From: Chlorops oryzae
Taxonomy: Eukaryota > Arthropoda > Insecta > Diptera > Chloropidae
Assembly: GCA_020466095.1 (NCBI GenBank)
Contig: CM035808.1
Coordinates: 54,274,073 to 54,338,072 of the forward strand
Direction: 5' to 3'
Length of the DNA stretch: 64,000 bases
This document shows, piece by piece, positions 9,847 through 20,440 of this stretch. Under the pieces are notes generated by a model, which saw only the letters and a list, made by a program, of their open reading frames with translations, made no database searches and was not told where the DNA came from. How positions within the stretch are numbered: the stretch's first letter is position 1; the number at the start of each line of letters is the position of its first letter. A program made the position numbers and the translations under genes.

Positions 9847-12800
9847 CTGTAGAAATTAAGGGAAAGGATATTAGAATATGCTGTCATAAAAATGAGTAAA
9901 AGTGCTGTTATTTTAAACTTCCACATATACACAGAAAAACTCCTTACGTAATATTTAAATTAATGGCGATGTTAAACTGGATTCATTGGTGTTTCAATTG
10001 ACACAATTACAAATTTTAAAGCAATCACAAAGTTTCAGAAAAATTCGTGATATTAAATTTCAGACAAAGTTTTTTTTTGACTTTTTTTATATTAAGCACC
10101 AAAGATGTTAGGTAGCACTCAAGAAAACTTTGGTTGATTGGTTTGCTACAGTGGCGTGTCTAGAGAAAGAGTGCTTTGATAGTGATTATATTTTCCACAG
10201 GGGTACATTGAACAATGTGAAGACATTACCAAGTCAACACTGTTACGTTAATATAACATTACAGTGACGTAATTTAAAAGTGGAAAAACGTTTTAAAAAC
10301 GTCACAATAAGGTTACAATAACGCTATTATTTCCCACTCAACAACGTTACAGTGTAACAGAAATCAGCCTATCAAAAGGACGGAGCAAAAAAAATTTTTT
10401 TTTCTTTTTCTCTTATTTATCTCTAAATTTTTTATTTTTTTTATAACTTTTATTACTATTTATTTAATTAATTCATTTCACTTTTTTAAGGCCCCTATTA
10501 TGAATGGCGACTGTCAACAAAGTTGATAGTTGATACTTTTTGTACGGGCCATAAAGTCGTTCGTCGCAGGTGGACGCAGTTGAAACTTATTTACATTGTA
10601 GACCATGCTTGTCTTTACTGATTTCAAAAGTATCAACTTCGTCCACCTGCAACGAACGACTTTATGGCCCGTACAAAAAGTATCAACTATCAACTTTGTT
10701 GACAGTCGCCATTCATAATAGGGGCCATAGTTTTCATAAGCTTATAAAGTTTTGTTTGACTTTGCAATGAAATCGCAAAAAAACTAAATTTTTGACATAA
10801 AATAAGACTTCTTTGTGGAAAATAAGAAACATAAAGTTGGTTGCCCTATTTATTGGCGTTCCCTTTTAAATATATTCTCATTAACTGTATTTTATATTTG
10901 TTCAAGTGTAACCGATATATTTCATACCTGTTGTGGTTGCTAGGGTGGTTCGAATAACAAAAACTATTTTCTCATTAGAAAAGAAAAATGCAACTGACCT
11001 TTAGCTCGATATTAAGGAACATACGAACAAAAAATATTTTTTTCGGAATAGCGCGCAAATGTTGCCATTGGCCTAGATAAGAAATACAAAATTTAGAAGA
11101 AAAAAATTTTCCCAAATTTTTCTTTTTTGTATTTATTGTATTCCGAAATAAAATATTTTTTGTTTTTCGAACCACCCTAATGGTTTCATATACATATACA
11201 AAATTTGTTTCTTTTCTTTCTTATATTCTTTTCTTACATATTTAATGTTTATGTTTTCTTGACTGCAATCAGAACAAGTGGTTTAGCAAACTTTTAAATT
11301 AAATTGTGATTGTCAATAAAGGAATTTAAAATATCAGTTGTTATAACAAATGAAGAAAGTTTAATTTGTGGATTGGTGCAGGTCAACGAGACAAAGCTAA
11401 TGCTTTATTTTTTTACATAGAAGAGAAAATTGATGGCGATTCATGTGAGAAATATAATGGAAAAGAGCATAAAAGGAATAACATTTATTTAGCAAAAAGC
11501 ATCACAATAGCAAACAAATATGGCATCTTTTAGGGGGCAAACATGCTCTAACAAAAAATATTTTTAACTTACAAGTATACAACATTTTGGAATGAAGAAA
11601 ACAGTTTTGAAAAGGCAAAAGAACAGATAATAATTTAAAAATTTTGGTTTGGAGTTTTATTGAATTTTTTATATTTTTACAATCACTTGAAAATGGTGAA
11701 ATTTCACAATTTAAACACAATTTTTGACAAAATTATGACATGGACATTAAATTTGATTTCAGATTCGGAATCAGCGACCTCAAATTAACTAAACTGCCAA
11801 ATTTCACTAATTTTGGAATACTCCTTCTATTTTTGTCCCACTTTTGTATGGAGACAAAGCACTGTGGCGCTGGGGCGAAAACTAGGGGTGATGGAGAAAA
11901 CTGACTCCGGATTCGTTATCAGCGCCTCACAAAACATAAAGGGGGGTATGTCACGTTTCTGTAACAGGACTTTTTTTTGTGTGCCGGTGTTATTTGCCAC
12001 TAAATCGAAAACTAGATTTTTTCCAAACTGCTCAAATTTTCCGGAAGATATGCTATTTATTATCACTCGGATAATTTCTCATATCACATACTTCCCGTAT
12101 TAATTTGGGTCGGACGAGCACCCATGTAAAAAATATGAACCAAAGGTTCACGTTTTATGAACGAAATTTGATTTTAATGAAGTTGAAATTCATAAGTTTC
12201 TATATTTTATAAGTGATTCAAATTTAGATATTCTACAATTCAAGTTTTGGCATTTTATAATTCAAGTGGTTCAAATTAAAACAAAGCTATTCCGCGACTT
12301 TATCAAATTCCACATTAACGATCTTTTTCGCTGCACCAACAACCAACAACTGACTTTCCGTTTTTACTCTTACTCCCAGCATGAGTGTATTAACGATTAG
12401 CGAAACGTATATTTATATACATGCCATAATCATCTAAAATTTTTCTACGAAAATTTTTTACCCCTAACCATACCCTTTACAACTTTTACCACAAAAATGC
12501 CCCCTTAAAGCCCAAAAACCTTTAATCGAGGAGAAAATCCCCTAAACTGGAAAAAATTCTGAAAGTACGTGTTTTCGACGTATTTTGGTTTTCGGAAACA
12601 AGACTGTTTACAAACAGTTGTTTCTCAAATTTCGTGTTTTAAATTTTGAAAAATTCATAAGGTACTTTGTAGGAAAATTAAAAGTATAGAAGAAGTATTT
12701 TTGCATTTTTCACAAGTTGGAATTTAGTTTTCAGATATAAAAATTAATTTTTTTTTTTGATTTTTCGAGCATAGTTTCGATGAAAACACGCTGGAAGCGT

Positions 12801-14463
12801 TTTTCATTTGATGGCTTAGATTATAACAGAAGTACTTGATTTTTTCGTAAGTTCAGTCGAAAATACAAAAACGTCGAAAAGACATATTTTTGACTCAATT
12901 GAGAAAACGCTTAAAAAAACTCAATCTGTCTTAGATTTACCTGCTCATACTGGACTACATTTTGATGTTCCAAACGTGTAGATGATGGTTCCACGCCAGT
13001 CGATTTAGGTTTTGGAAGCTTTGCGTTATATGGAATAAAAACCATCTGATGATAGTTTCGTAACGGTGGAGGTGACTCTGACCGGCGTGTTGGACTTCGC
13101 GCACATCGGTTAAGGTGCTGTTGATCAGCCCCAGCGCTTTCGTGACAATTTGGGGTGCACACGTATGAGTCCATGTGACCACATTGTTCAATTGGTTGTC
13201 GAAACATTGCCCCATTAGGCCAACTTTGGTAGTATGATTGAACTGCATCAAGAGATTTTCGATCCTGCTGTGGGCTCCTCGTTGTGAAAAAACTCCAGCA
13301 GTTATGTTCACTGTGTTGATCAATTGCCCTCTCAGACATTTGATTTGTGTAGTTTTGTTGCTGATGTGGATTAAGTGCAGATTTTTGGCATTCATTTGGA
13401 TGTGATGTGCCAACTGAAATTTGCCGAGAAACCGGAAAATGTCGTGGAAGGAAAAGAATTTTATTCTCTTGAGGAAGTGCCTAAAATTAAGTCATTGTAC
13501 TTTTTTAACATTCCTTTACAAAGCAATGAAAACCTTAACCTGTTGAATGTCCATATGGGATTGCAGAATCTGTTCTTGAATTTGTTGAGCTCCTTCACAA
13601 CTTGGGTTGAACACTGGGTTGATGCCGCGGATAGACGGCCTTTTATCAAAATCGTAGTGATTTTGTCTTTCTCCCTCCGAAAAAGTGATTGGCGTATCAT
13701 TGCACATGCTCTTATTAATTTTTAAAGCATGGCATGTTGTCGTCTGAGCAAATTTTCCCAGGTCATCTTGTTTCTCTTGGCCAGGGGTGCCAGCTAGAAC
13801 ATCTGGGGCTATTTTTCTGGGTTTAAGAAGGTTTCCATTCAAGTTTATGTTTGCTTGTGCTGAATTCAGATCTGTTAACTGATCACTGTGCTGTGATGTC
13901 AAAGTATAGATCGAAGACAAATCATCTTTGTTTCCAATGACACATGAGGTAAGTGGTGCCAATGTAGACAAAAATGGTCGCTTGTGATCACTAACGCGAG
14001 GTGGTATACGATGAACTTGCGTACGCATATTGGCAGCCTGGATATCCTTGGCCAAAACCAGGGCCGCGGGACGAGGACATCCCTGAAATAAAACATGAGA
14101 TAAGAGCTTGGATATATGTTATTTCTTACCGATGGATTAAGCATATTAGGTGTGTGACCTGTTCCTGAAATATTTTCTTCTAAGGGTTTCGTATTAAACT
14201 TATCCGAAATCTGGGTTCCAGAAACTTCACTTGTCGATGGGCCCGACATATGTGAATATGCTAAAATGTTTGGATCCAGGCATGGGTGTGTTATGTCTTC
14301 TTGATTTTCTCGCGTTATTTTATCTTCCTGGTATACAGTTGTCATATCATTGATATATCTAGAGGAATGTTCATCTTCCTCTGCCTCAGGACTCCCATCT
14401 ATATCGCAAGTCAGCTGCCTGATTCGCTCTTCTAAAGATATCTCCGGCGTACATGTTTTTTTC
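9550..14463 (-). CDS. Unrecognised host gene, last four coding exons
   Basis: Four exons join in one frame through GT-AG introns: 14130-14463, 13540-14082, 12941-13480 and 9550-9846. Together they give at least 570 residues. The introns are 47 bp, 59 bp and about 3.1 kb. The first visible exon begins after an acceptor in phase 2, so more exons lie upstream. The protein is rich in Gln, Ser, Pro, His and Asn, with segments such as SLEERIRQLTCD, SPTRRSESPPPLRNYHQ and IPIGYALPGMQFRVAVG. I see no signal peptide, membrane segment or named domain, and no TE motif. Codon usage is balanced, unlike the AT-biased TE frames around it. It looks like a regulatory or scaffold-type protein with much disorder, but I do not recognise it. 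The splice model depends on my reading of the sites; transcripts would settle it. Confidence 0.7.
10490..10726. repeat. Foldback element, arms of about 95 bp
   Basis: GGCCCCTATTATGAATGGCG opens the left arm, and the right arm is its near-exact complement ending at GGGGCC. A spacer of about 45 bp separates the arms. The transcript would form a long hairpin. No certain target-site duplication: TAA lies left and ATA right. Confidence 0.8.
10943..11177. mobile_element. TA-flanked MITE with GGGTGGTTCGAA ends
   Basis: GGGTGGTTCGAA at the left and TTCGAACCACCC at the right are inverted, each followed outwards by TA. At 235 bp and without a frame it is a Tc1/mariner-type MITE by its termini. Confidence 0.75.
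12941..13480 (-). CDS. Coding exon (third visible) of the host gene
   Basis: The acceptor AATTTTAG and donor CAG/GTAAAT bound 180 codons in phase 0 on both sides. The frame chosen (ALPQENKILFLPRHF at its start) is the only one that joins both neighbours; a second frame open over 12955-13413 does not splice in phase. Confidence 0.7.
13540..14082 (-). CDS. Coding exon (second visible) of the host gene
   Basis: The exon has 181 codons between acceptor TTTATTTCAG and donor CAG/GTTAAG. It begins GCPRPAALVLAKDIQ and ends with SHMDIQQ; both junctions are phase 0. Confidence 0.7.
14130..14463 (-). CDS. Coding exon (first visible) of the host gene
   Basis: The acceptor TTTTGCTCAG gives a phase-2 junction; the exon continues for 111 codons to donor TCG/GTAAGA. 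It is acidic in its first third (SPEAEEDEHSS). The upstream exon was not found in the following 650 bp. Confidence 0.65.
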
Positions 14464-15119
14464 CTGAGCAAAAGATGGAAAGTATTAAGTGGTGGAGTAG
14501 ATCAAACTATAAAAATAATAAAAAAAATATATTGCATTATTAGAGTAGTATAGCTTTTTCGTTGTTTCGTCAACGATATTATTATACTATTTAGAAAAGT
14601 GCCGTTTAAATTGTTTGAAACTCTCATTCTTATCTCTGCATTCTTACAATTAACTGTTCTGGGTGCAATAAAAAACTGTTCGCAGCGGTTCTTACAATGC
14701 GTGATGCAGTGATTGTGCTCACTGCTTTCATGCTTTGTGTGTGCAGATAAGCAATAATGATGTTGATTATAGGCGTACGAACAATGTGGCTTTACGTTGC
14801 AAAAAATGCTCGGCTCTTCGTCTTAAATCACTCTATGTTACTAGTTTACAACAAAGTCCATCGCAAAAGGTGCATTAATAGATTCACCTGCTAGCAGAGG
14901 CTCTGTCGAGATAACGCAACAACCGGCCACCCACAACATCGCTTATAATGAGTCGCTCTCTATTCGCGCCGGGAGAAATGACCCTTCAATTGCTGCATTT
15001 TGAAATTTTGAGTTTGAAAAAACTACACACCAAATAGCTTAATAAATTGCAGGTTTTTACAAATGAAAACAAATTATTGATTTATGATTTAATAATTTAT
15101 TCACGATGTTGGTTGCATG
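14464..15119. other. No gene recognised
   Basis: The stretch includes the intron upstream of the first visible host exon. I see no additional exon that splices in phase and no repeat with clear ends. Confidence 0.4.
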
Positions 15120-15213
15120 CTAACGCGGATAAGCGCTCGGGATATCGTCCTTGTGGGTAATTTTAATATTGATATTCCGTCAAATTCTGATTTTGTTGGC
15201 TTGTATACTGCTA

Positions 15214-15600
15214 TACGAGGGCGGTTCAAAAAGTAAAAATGAAGACACCGTTTAAAATATTTTTTTTTTTCAACAAAGGGGACCTTTTATAAAGGTGCAC
15301 TTCTCCTAACTTTGCTGCCATCTTGTAACCCTTTCAAAAATAGGTTTTATCGAACTCTCCAAAATACGCCTCTTTCTCTGCGACGACTTTCTCGTTTGAG
15401 CCAAATTTTTTCCCCGAGCCACTTCTTCATGTTAGGGAACAAGAAAAAATCGCAGGGAGCCAGATCGGATAAATAGAGCGGGAGGGGGGAGGTGCTGCGG
15501 CAGCAATTCATTACGCATTTTATGCGTCCAAAAACAAAAGGCGAATTACTGAGCAATACTGCTCTTTTTCCATCTTAGCAAAAAATAGAATGGTTGCCAA
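15214..15600 (-). mobile_element. Truncated mariner element
   Basis: One terminal repeat and the transposase C-terminal block are present; the other end was not found before the host LINE resumes. The right border is approximate. Confidence 0.6.
15347..15556 (-). pseudogene. mariner transposase C-terminal fragment
   Basis: The frame contains LYLSDLAPCDFFLFPNMKK, the third catalytic-aspartate block of mariner transposases (usually YSPDLAPCDFFLFP). The left end is a TA followed by CGAGGGCGGTTCAAAAAG, a mariner-type terminus at 15214. The right terminal repeat and the N-terminal two thirds are missing. Confidence 0.75.
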
Positions 15601-16944
15601 ATCCAAACTAACTTACCCAGCAGTCTGAAATTTGTTTTGCAGCCGTTTGATAGATGGTACTTACAAAATGGCTTATGAGCTTGGACCATTTAATTGGACG
15701 ATTTACTCTACCTCAGAATCATTCTGACTTTTTCAATTTTAATTTTACTATATCTGATCATTGTGTGTCGGGTATCGCATTTAATATTATGTATGATAAA
15801 GCTAATTCAACTAAAATTGATAGGTTGTATTATCAAAATTTCTTTTTAAACATGTTTTTCACTCCTCTTTATTGAACCGTGGGCTAAGGTGTATGCATCA
15901 AATGACGTTTCTACATCGTACTTGTCTATTTCAGAAATTCTTAGTAATCACGTTATTTCCTTAATGCTGAAAACATCTTCGTCAAATAAAAAATCAATCC
16001 AGCTAAAGCCCTAGACGAATCCTACTTTAAAAAACTTAAGCTTAAAAACAAATGAGCCCTGATATGCAAAAATCATCATTTGAATTTTGCTCTTAAAATC
16101 TATATAAACGCTTGAACAGAGAAATACAACATGATTTACCGCAAATTAAGGAAAACTACTATCGTAACAATTTTTGAAATTGTGAAACTAATTTGAAGAA
16201 ACAATAGCAATTTATGAATGAAGTAACGAACAGACTTCAAACAGACCATTATGAAGCGTTTTTAAAGATCGAAAATAATGTAATCTCAGATGAATTAGTT
16301 CTAACTAACAAATTCAACCGCCACTTTACTTCAATAGCTTCCAATTAGGATTTTTGGGTAAAAGATTCTGACTCTTTAAACATTGTGAGCGACTCACATC
16401 TTTCCTTTTGAGGATGTCATAGCCCTAGATATAATTAAAACAATAAACTCCGATTTCAAGGAATTCGATAATATTGCAAATAAAATGCTTTAAAAAACTT
16501 TCCAACAATGTCTCTGATATACTCGCGTACTTATTTAATTTAAGTAATCGAGCTGGAGTGTTTTCTGATGAACTTAAAAAGGAAGTATATATTCTTTTAA
16601 ATAGAAAAGGCGATCGTGATAGCCAGGGGCGGATCCAGAGCCATCCGCTGGGGGGAGAAATAAATTTTTTTTTAAATTAAAATGTTCAATCCGTATTTTA
16701 AAAAGGATGCACTATACATATATTTTATTAGAAGATAAGCAATTGATTTTGAGAAAATAAAAACGACAAAAATCTACAAATAAAAAAAAACTTATTTAAT
16801 AAAAAAAATTTTTTAAATAATTTTTTATTTAAAAAGAAAAAACAAACATTTTGTTACGTATATTTAATATAGCAATTTTAGACAGTTTATTTTTCATAGA
16901 AACAAATTCAAATTCAACAAAAAATTCATATCTGTCTTATATTA

Positions 16945-18226
16945 GGTGTAGTAAAAAGAAATCCATTATTTTTGCATTAAATTGAGGGCTTTGTTTAAGA
17001 TAGTTAGAATGACCCGATTTAGGTCAAATATGCGCCGTTTTGTTCGATAACTTGTTGCCATTTTAAAGGTAATTTCATTATGCCTCTCTCATAGAAGCCC
17101 TCGTTCCTATTACCAAAAAATTGAGACAGTCGAATTTCAGAAGCCTCTCTTGAAGCGAATGTTTCACCAGCAAAGTTGTTCGCCATGGACAGGAACAGAT
17201 GGTAATCACTTGGTGCCAGGTCCGGACTATAAGGTGGATGCAGAAGAACCTCCCAATCAAACTCCCGGAGCTTCTGGCGAGTCACTATCGATGTGTGTGG
17301 CCTGGCGTTGTCCTGATGGAACACAGTTCCTCTCCTATTGGCCAAAGCTGGCCGCTTATGGGCGATTGCTTCCTTCAGACGGTCCAATTGTTGACAGTAG
17401 AGTTCCGAGTTAAGAGTTTTGCCGTATGGGAGCAGCTCATAGTAGATAATTCCCTGCCAATCCCACCAAACACACAGCAAAACCTTCCTGGCCGTCAATC
17501 CTGGCTTGGCCACCGTTTCCGCCGGTTCACCGTGTTTCGACCACGACCGTTTTCGCTTGAAGTTGTCGTAAGTGACCCACTTTTCATCACCAGTCACCAA
17601 CCGCTTCAGAAATGGGTCGATTTTGTTGCGGTTCAGCAGCGATTCGCAGATGGAAATTCGGTCTATGAGGTTTTTTTGCGTTAACTCGTGTGGCACCCAT
17701 ACATCGAGCTTCTTTGTGTATCCAGCCTTATTCAAATGGTTCCAAACGGTTTTTTGTGCAATCTTTAGCTCTTTTGCAATCGAAACAGTGCTAACATGAC
17801 GGTCGGACTCGATAATTTCCATGATTTTATCGACATTTTCGACAATTGGCCTTCCAGTGCGTGGTGCATCCTTGACATCGAAGTTACCGGAACGGAATCG
17901 ACGAAACCAAAATTGCGCATGATTGGCTGTTACAGTATCAGGTCCATAAACGCTATTCACATTTTCAGCCGCCTGGCTTGCGTTTTCTCCCTTATCGAAG
18001 AAAAACTGTAAAATGTAGCGAATTTTCTCTTTGCTGATGTCCATCTTTGACAAGCTCTCAAACAAAACTGAATCAATCAATCAAAAAAGTGTCAAAAAAG
18101 CTTTTTTAGTAGGAACTGTCATCTTTCTAATGCCCCCTAGCGGAACACGATCGGACTTATACAACGCGAGATGCAGATAAATAACGCCATCTATTGGAAA
18201 AATAATGGATTTCTTTTTACTACACC
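16945..18226 (-). mobile_element. Complete mariner element
   Basis: The inverted repeats are 29 bp and identical at both ends, beginning GGTGTAGTAAAAAGAAATCC. TA flanks each side (16943-16944, 18227-18228). The element is about 1.28 kb, the usual mariner size, and its only gene is uninterrupted. Identical ends and an open frame suggest a young copy. Confidence 0.93.
17019..18044 (-). CDS. mariner transposase, uninterrupted
   Basis: The enzyme would cut at the terminal repeats and insert the element at TA. The start chosen is the ATG of MDISKEKIRY; the frame is open 12 codons further upstream but without ATG. This gives 341 residues, the typical length. The N-terminal half has two helix-turn-helix regions (FDKGENASQAAENVNSVYG; VSTVSIAKELKIAQKTVWNH) joined by the GRP-type linker RTGRPI. 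Catalytic residues are visible as TGDEKWVTYD (first Asp), HQDNARPH (second Asp) and PPYSPDLAPSDYHLF (third Asp, 34 residues later), so the D,D34D triad is complete. WVPHEL is also conserved. I see no lesion. The subfamily is not decided. Confidence 0.93.
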   Translation of the reverse strand: MDISKEKIRYILQFFFDKGENASQAAENVNSVYGPDTVTANHAQFWFRRFRSGNFDVKDAPRTGRPIVENVDKIMEIIESDRHVSTVSIAKELKIAQKTVWNHLNKAGYTKKLDVWVPHELTQKNLIDRISICESLLNRNKIDPFLKRLVTGDEKWVTYDNFKRKRSWSKHGEPAETVAKPGLTARKVLLCVWWDWQGIIYYELLPYGKTLNSELYCQQLDRLKEAIAHKRPALANRRGTVFHQDNARPHTSIVTRQKLREFDWEVLLHPPYSPDLAPSDYHLFLSMANNFAGETFASREASEIRLSQFFGNRNEGFYERGIMKLPLKWQQVIEQNGAYLT

Positions 18227-18505
18227 TAATATTTGTATAAACAAATTTTCGAATTCGTTTTCCTTTGGGGGGAACAAATTTCCCTCCCCCCCTCCCCCCT
18301 CCGTGGATCCGCGCCTGTGATGGCGTTCATAATTATAGGCTGTTTTCCCGTTAATCCACCATTTCAGAAAAAATATGTTTAAATGTCAGGGACACCAAAA
18401 TAGTGAACGTAGCTGTTTGTGATGCTGAGGACAGTCCAATGTCTTTTTTTTTTATTGACGGCGGTTTGCACGGGGCAAATAAAGATTTTAATTTTAATTT
18501 GACTT

Positions 18506-19770
18506 TGACACAGAATCTTTCCTTCGTGGCGTCGAATATTAAGGAAATGATAAAAAATAAATTTTATTTATGACTTTTCGTTTATTACAAAGCTAGCGCG
18601 AGCGGTTAACCCAAATCGACCGAACACACTGGTCCGTCTTAGCAGGAGCTCGAGCTGCCGGACCAAAATAAAAGTTTTGTTAATCAGTTCGTTTAAAGGA
18701 TCATCCCAATAGGGGCAACGGCTACGACGAAAAACGTACGTACTGCCTGCCTTGCGCTACCCAATAAGTACTTCCTGCTCACCGTTATCGACTGCGCCCC
18801 TCTTGCAACAACTCCTGGACCAGGATGGGAGGGATCTGCCTGCCCTAGTTGCTTGGTTGGGGCAGAAGAGTCGTTGAAGGATATTGGTGAGCAGGTGGTA
18901 AATAAAAACAAAGAAAAGGGGGAAGGGGTGTTGTGATTGTGAGCAGCGCAGCTAAACAGTGCGCATCGCCGCCCTTGTTGCGATACGCACAGTATCATGG
19001 GGCTAAAGTGTAACACTTTGGCTCTCCTGGTATAAATTGAAAGATTCTCCAGGATCGAACGGCTGGATTATAATTTTGCAGATAGCATATGTTTGAATGG
19101 ATAACACTGCATAACAAAATCGAACTTTTTGCGTGCCTTTGACTTGAAACCAATTTTGTTTAGTAGTATTTGTTTCGCTGAATCTCAATATATGCGTAAA
19201 ATTTGAAAGTTAGCTCGCGTTTTTTAAATATCCGCTAAGAAAGGTTTTGCGAATTTTTGTCAATATTTTGTAGTCGTAGCCCCATTATCGTTCGACCGTT
19301 TCAAAAACACTTTAATTTATATGAAAGAAGAGTAAAAATACAACATATTTTTCATACATATGGATGAAATCGGTTCAACAGTTTAGACGCTATAGGTCGA
19401 TAAAGGCGAGAATTTTATGAAATTTTTCACAATTTTGTACAAAAACTTGATTTCAAACCCATATAATTTCCGAAAAAGGTCCGGTAATCAAGTTCACGCT
19501 ATCTTACGTAAAAGAGTGGTTTTCTAAGAGCATTTCAAGACAAAGAAAACAAAAATCCCATGAGTGGTTCATATTCTAGTTGAGCTTTCAGAAAAAATGA
19601 AACGACTTTTTTCTCCCCGGAAAATATGCCAGACTTTTTTTTATTTTCGCCTTAAAGTGATATAAATACCTTTTTCGAAGGGTATATTAAGTTTGGCATG
19701 TAGTTTGTTACATACCAAAGGAGTCGCGATAGATATAGACATATATATATTCTTGATCAGGGTGACGAGA
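18506..19770. other. No gene recognised; partly GC-richer
   Basis: 18600-19000 is GC-richer than its surroundings but holds no convincing frame. The last 150 bp look like dispersed fly repeat sequence. Nothing here can be named. Confidence 0.4.
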
Positions 19771-19870
19771 NNNNNNNNNNNNNNNNNNNNNNNNNNNNNN
19801 NNNNNNNNNNNNNNNNNNNNNNNNNNNNNNNNNNNNNNNNNNNNNNNNNNNNNNNNNNNNNNNNNNNNNN
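19771..19870. other. Assembly gap, 100 N
   Basis: Exactly 100 N, a conventional placeholder for a gap of unknown size. It lies directly at the outer end of a 520-bp inverted-repeat arm, the sort of place where assembly fails. Confidence 0.99.
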
Positions 19871-19873
19871 TCT

Positions 19874-20391
19874 GGATGAAACTTGGTACAGTTGTTAAGT
19901 TTTAAGAGTACGTTAAATTTCCAAAAAAAGGGTAAATTTTATTCACAGGTTGCCGAGATACAGGGTGTCAAAGTTGGGATTTTCTTTACGCAGAACATAT
20001 TTTGGTGAGTTATGATGGGGCTAAAAGTACCTCGATGCAAAAATTTTTCCAATGTTTCTTATAGAGAATTTTCTGAATTTTTATAAAATAATATTTAAAA
20101 ATTTTTTTTATAACGGCTAATTAGTAAAATCCTCCATTTTAGTTTTATTTCTTGATTTTCTAACAGAGATCCTATTTTTTTTATTTTTTTTTTAATTAAA
20201 AAAAAAAGCCCAACTTTTTCCCTTTAAAATGATGTATAAATCATAATGGGATCTCCATAACTAATGCTCAATATAACGCATTGAACATGAGTACCTAGCA
20301 TATTTCCCTCAATAACAACGAAGCGAGCGCGTTATTCTCAAGCGCAATCGTTGCGTACCGTTGTTATATGTGCATATAAAAATGTACCTAC
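19874..20391. repeat. Left long inverted-repeat arm
   Basis: Near-identical complement of 22774-23296; the innermost words are GTACCTAC here and GTAGGTAC there. Confidence 0.9.
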
Positions 20392-20440
20392 ATAACATAA
20401 ATATAATAAACTCCAATTTGATCGTACTTTATCAATGGTT

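Larger units (their letters stand above)
9847..12940 (-). other. Large intron of the host gene with repeats
   Basis: The intron is bounded by donor GTAAAT and acceptor TTTCTACAG. It contains a near-perfect palindrome (10490-10726), a TA-flanked MITE (10943-11177) and otherwise AT-rich DNA in which I see no gene. Confidence 0.6.
16624..18317. mobile_element. hAT-like element with CAGGGGCGGATCCA ends
   Basis: CAGGGGCGGATCCA at the left faces TGGATCCGCGCCTG at the right. The flanks TGATAGCC and TGATGGCG look like an eroded 8-bp duplication. Removing the element rejoins the LINE frame as ..RD-GVHNYR. Apart from the inserted mariner it is non-coding and AT-rich, with G-rich and C-rich strands near the two ends. 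Confidence 0.7.
15120..18505 (+). mobile_element. Non-LTR retrotransposon remnant, interrupted twice
   Basis: An endonuclease fragment reads IVLVGNFNIDI at about 15145-15180, followed later by an ISDHCVSG motif near 15750. Reverse-transcriptase N-terminal sequence follows (KIENNVISDELVLTNKFNRH near 16270 and GVFSDELKKEVYILLNRKGD near 16560-16618). After an inserted hAT-like element the frame resumes as GVHNYR at 18322, and the 3' end is near 18505. A mariner fragment separates the two endonuclease pieces. Stops and frameshifts are frequent. The motifs fit the apurinic-endonuclease type of LINE (jockey/CR1/RTE group); the clade is not decided. Confidence 0.7.

Noticed and set aside
9928..10380. 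Possible additional CACTA-like MITE starting CACAGAAAAACTCC
   Set aside because: The left end resembles CACTA termini but no matching inverted right end could be found.
10975..11175. 66-codon minus-strand frame
   Set aside because: It lies within the TA-flanked MITE and has low-complexity Lys/Phe composition.
12955..13413. Alternative open frame over the third host exon
   Set aside because: It cannot be spliced in phase to either neighbour, while the other frame joins both.
17150..17684. Plus-strand frames across the mariner
   Set aside because: They are shadows of the minus-strand transposase, which has complete catalytic motifs.
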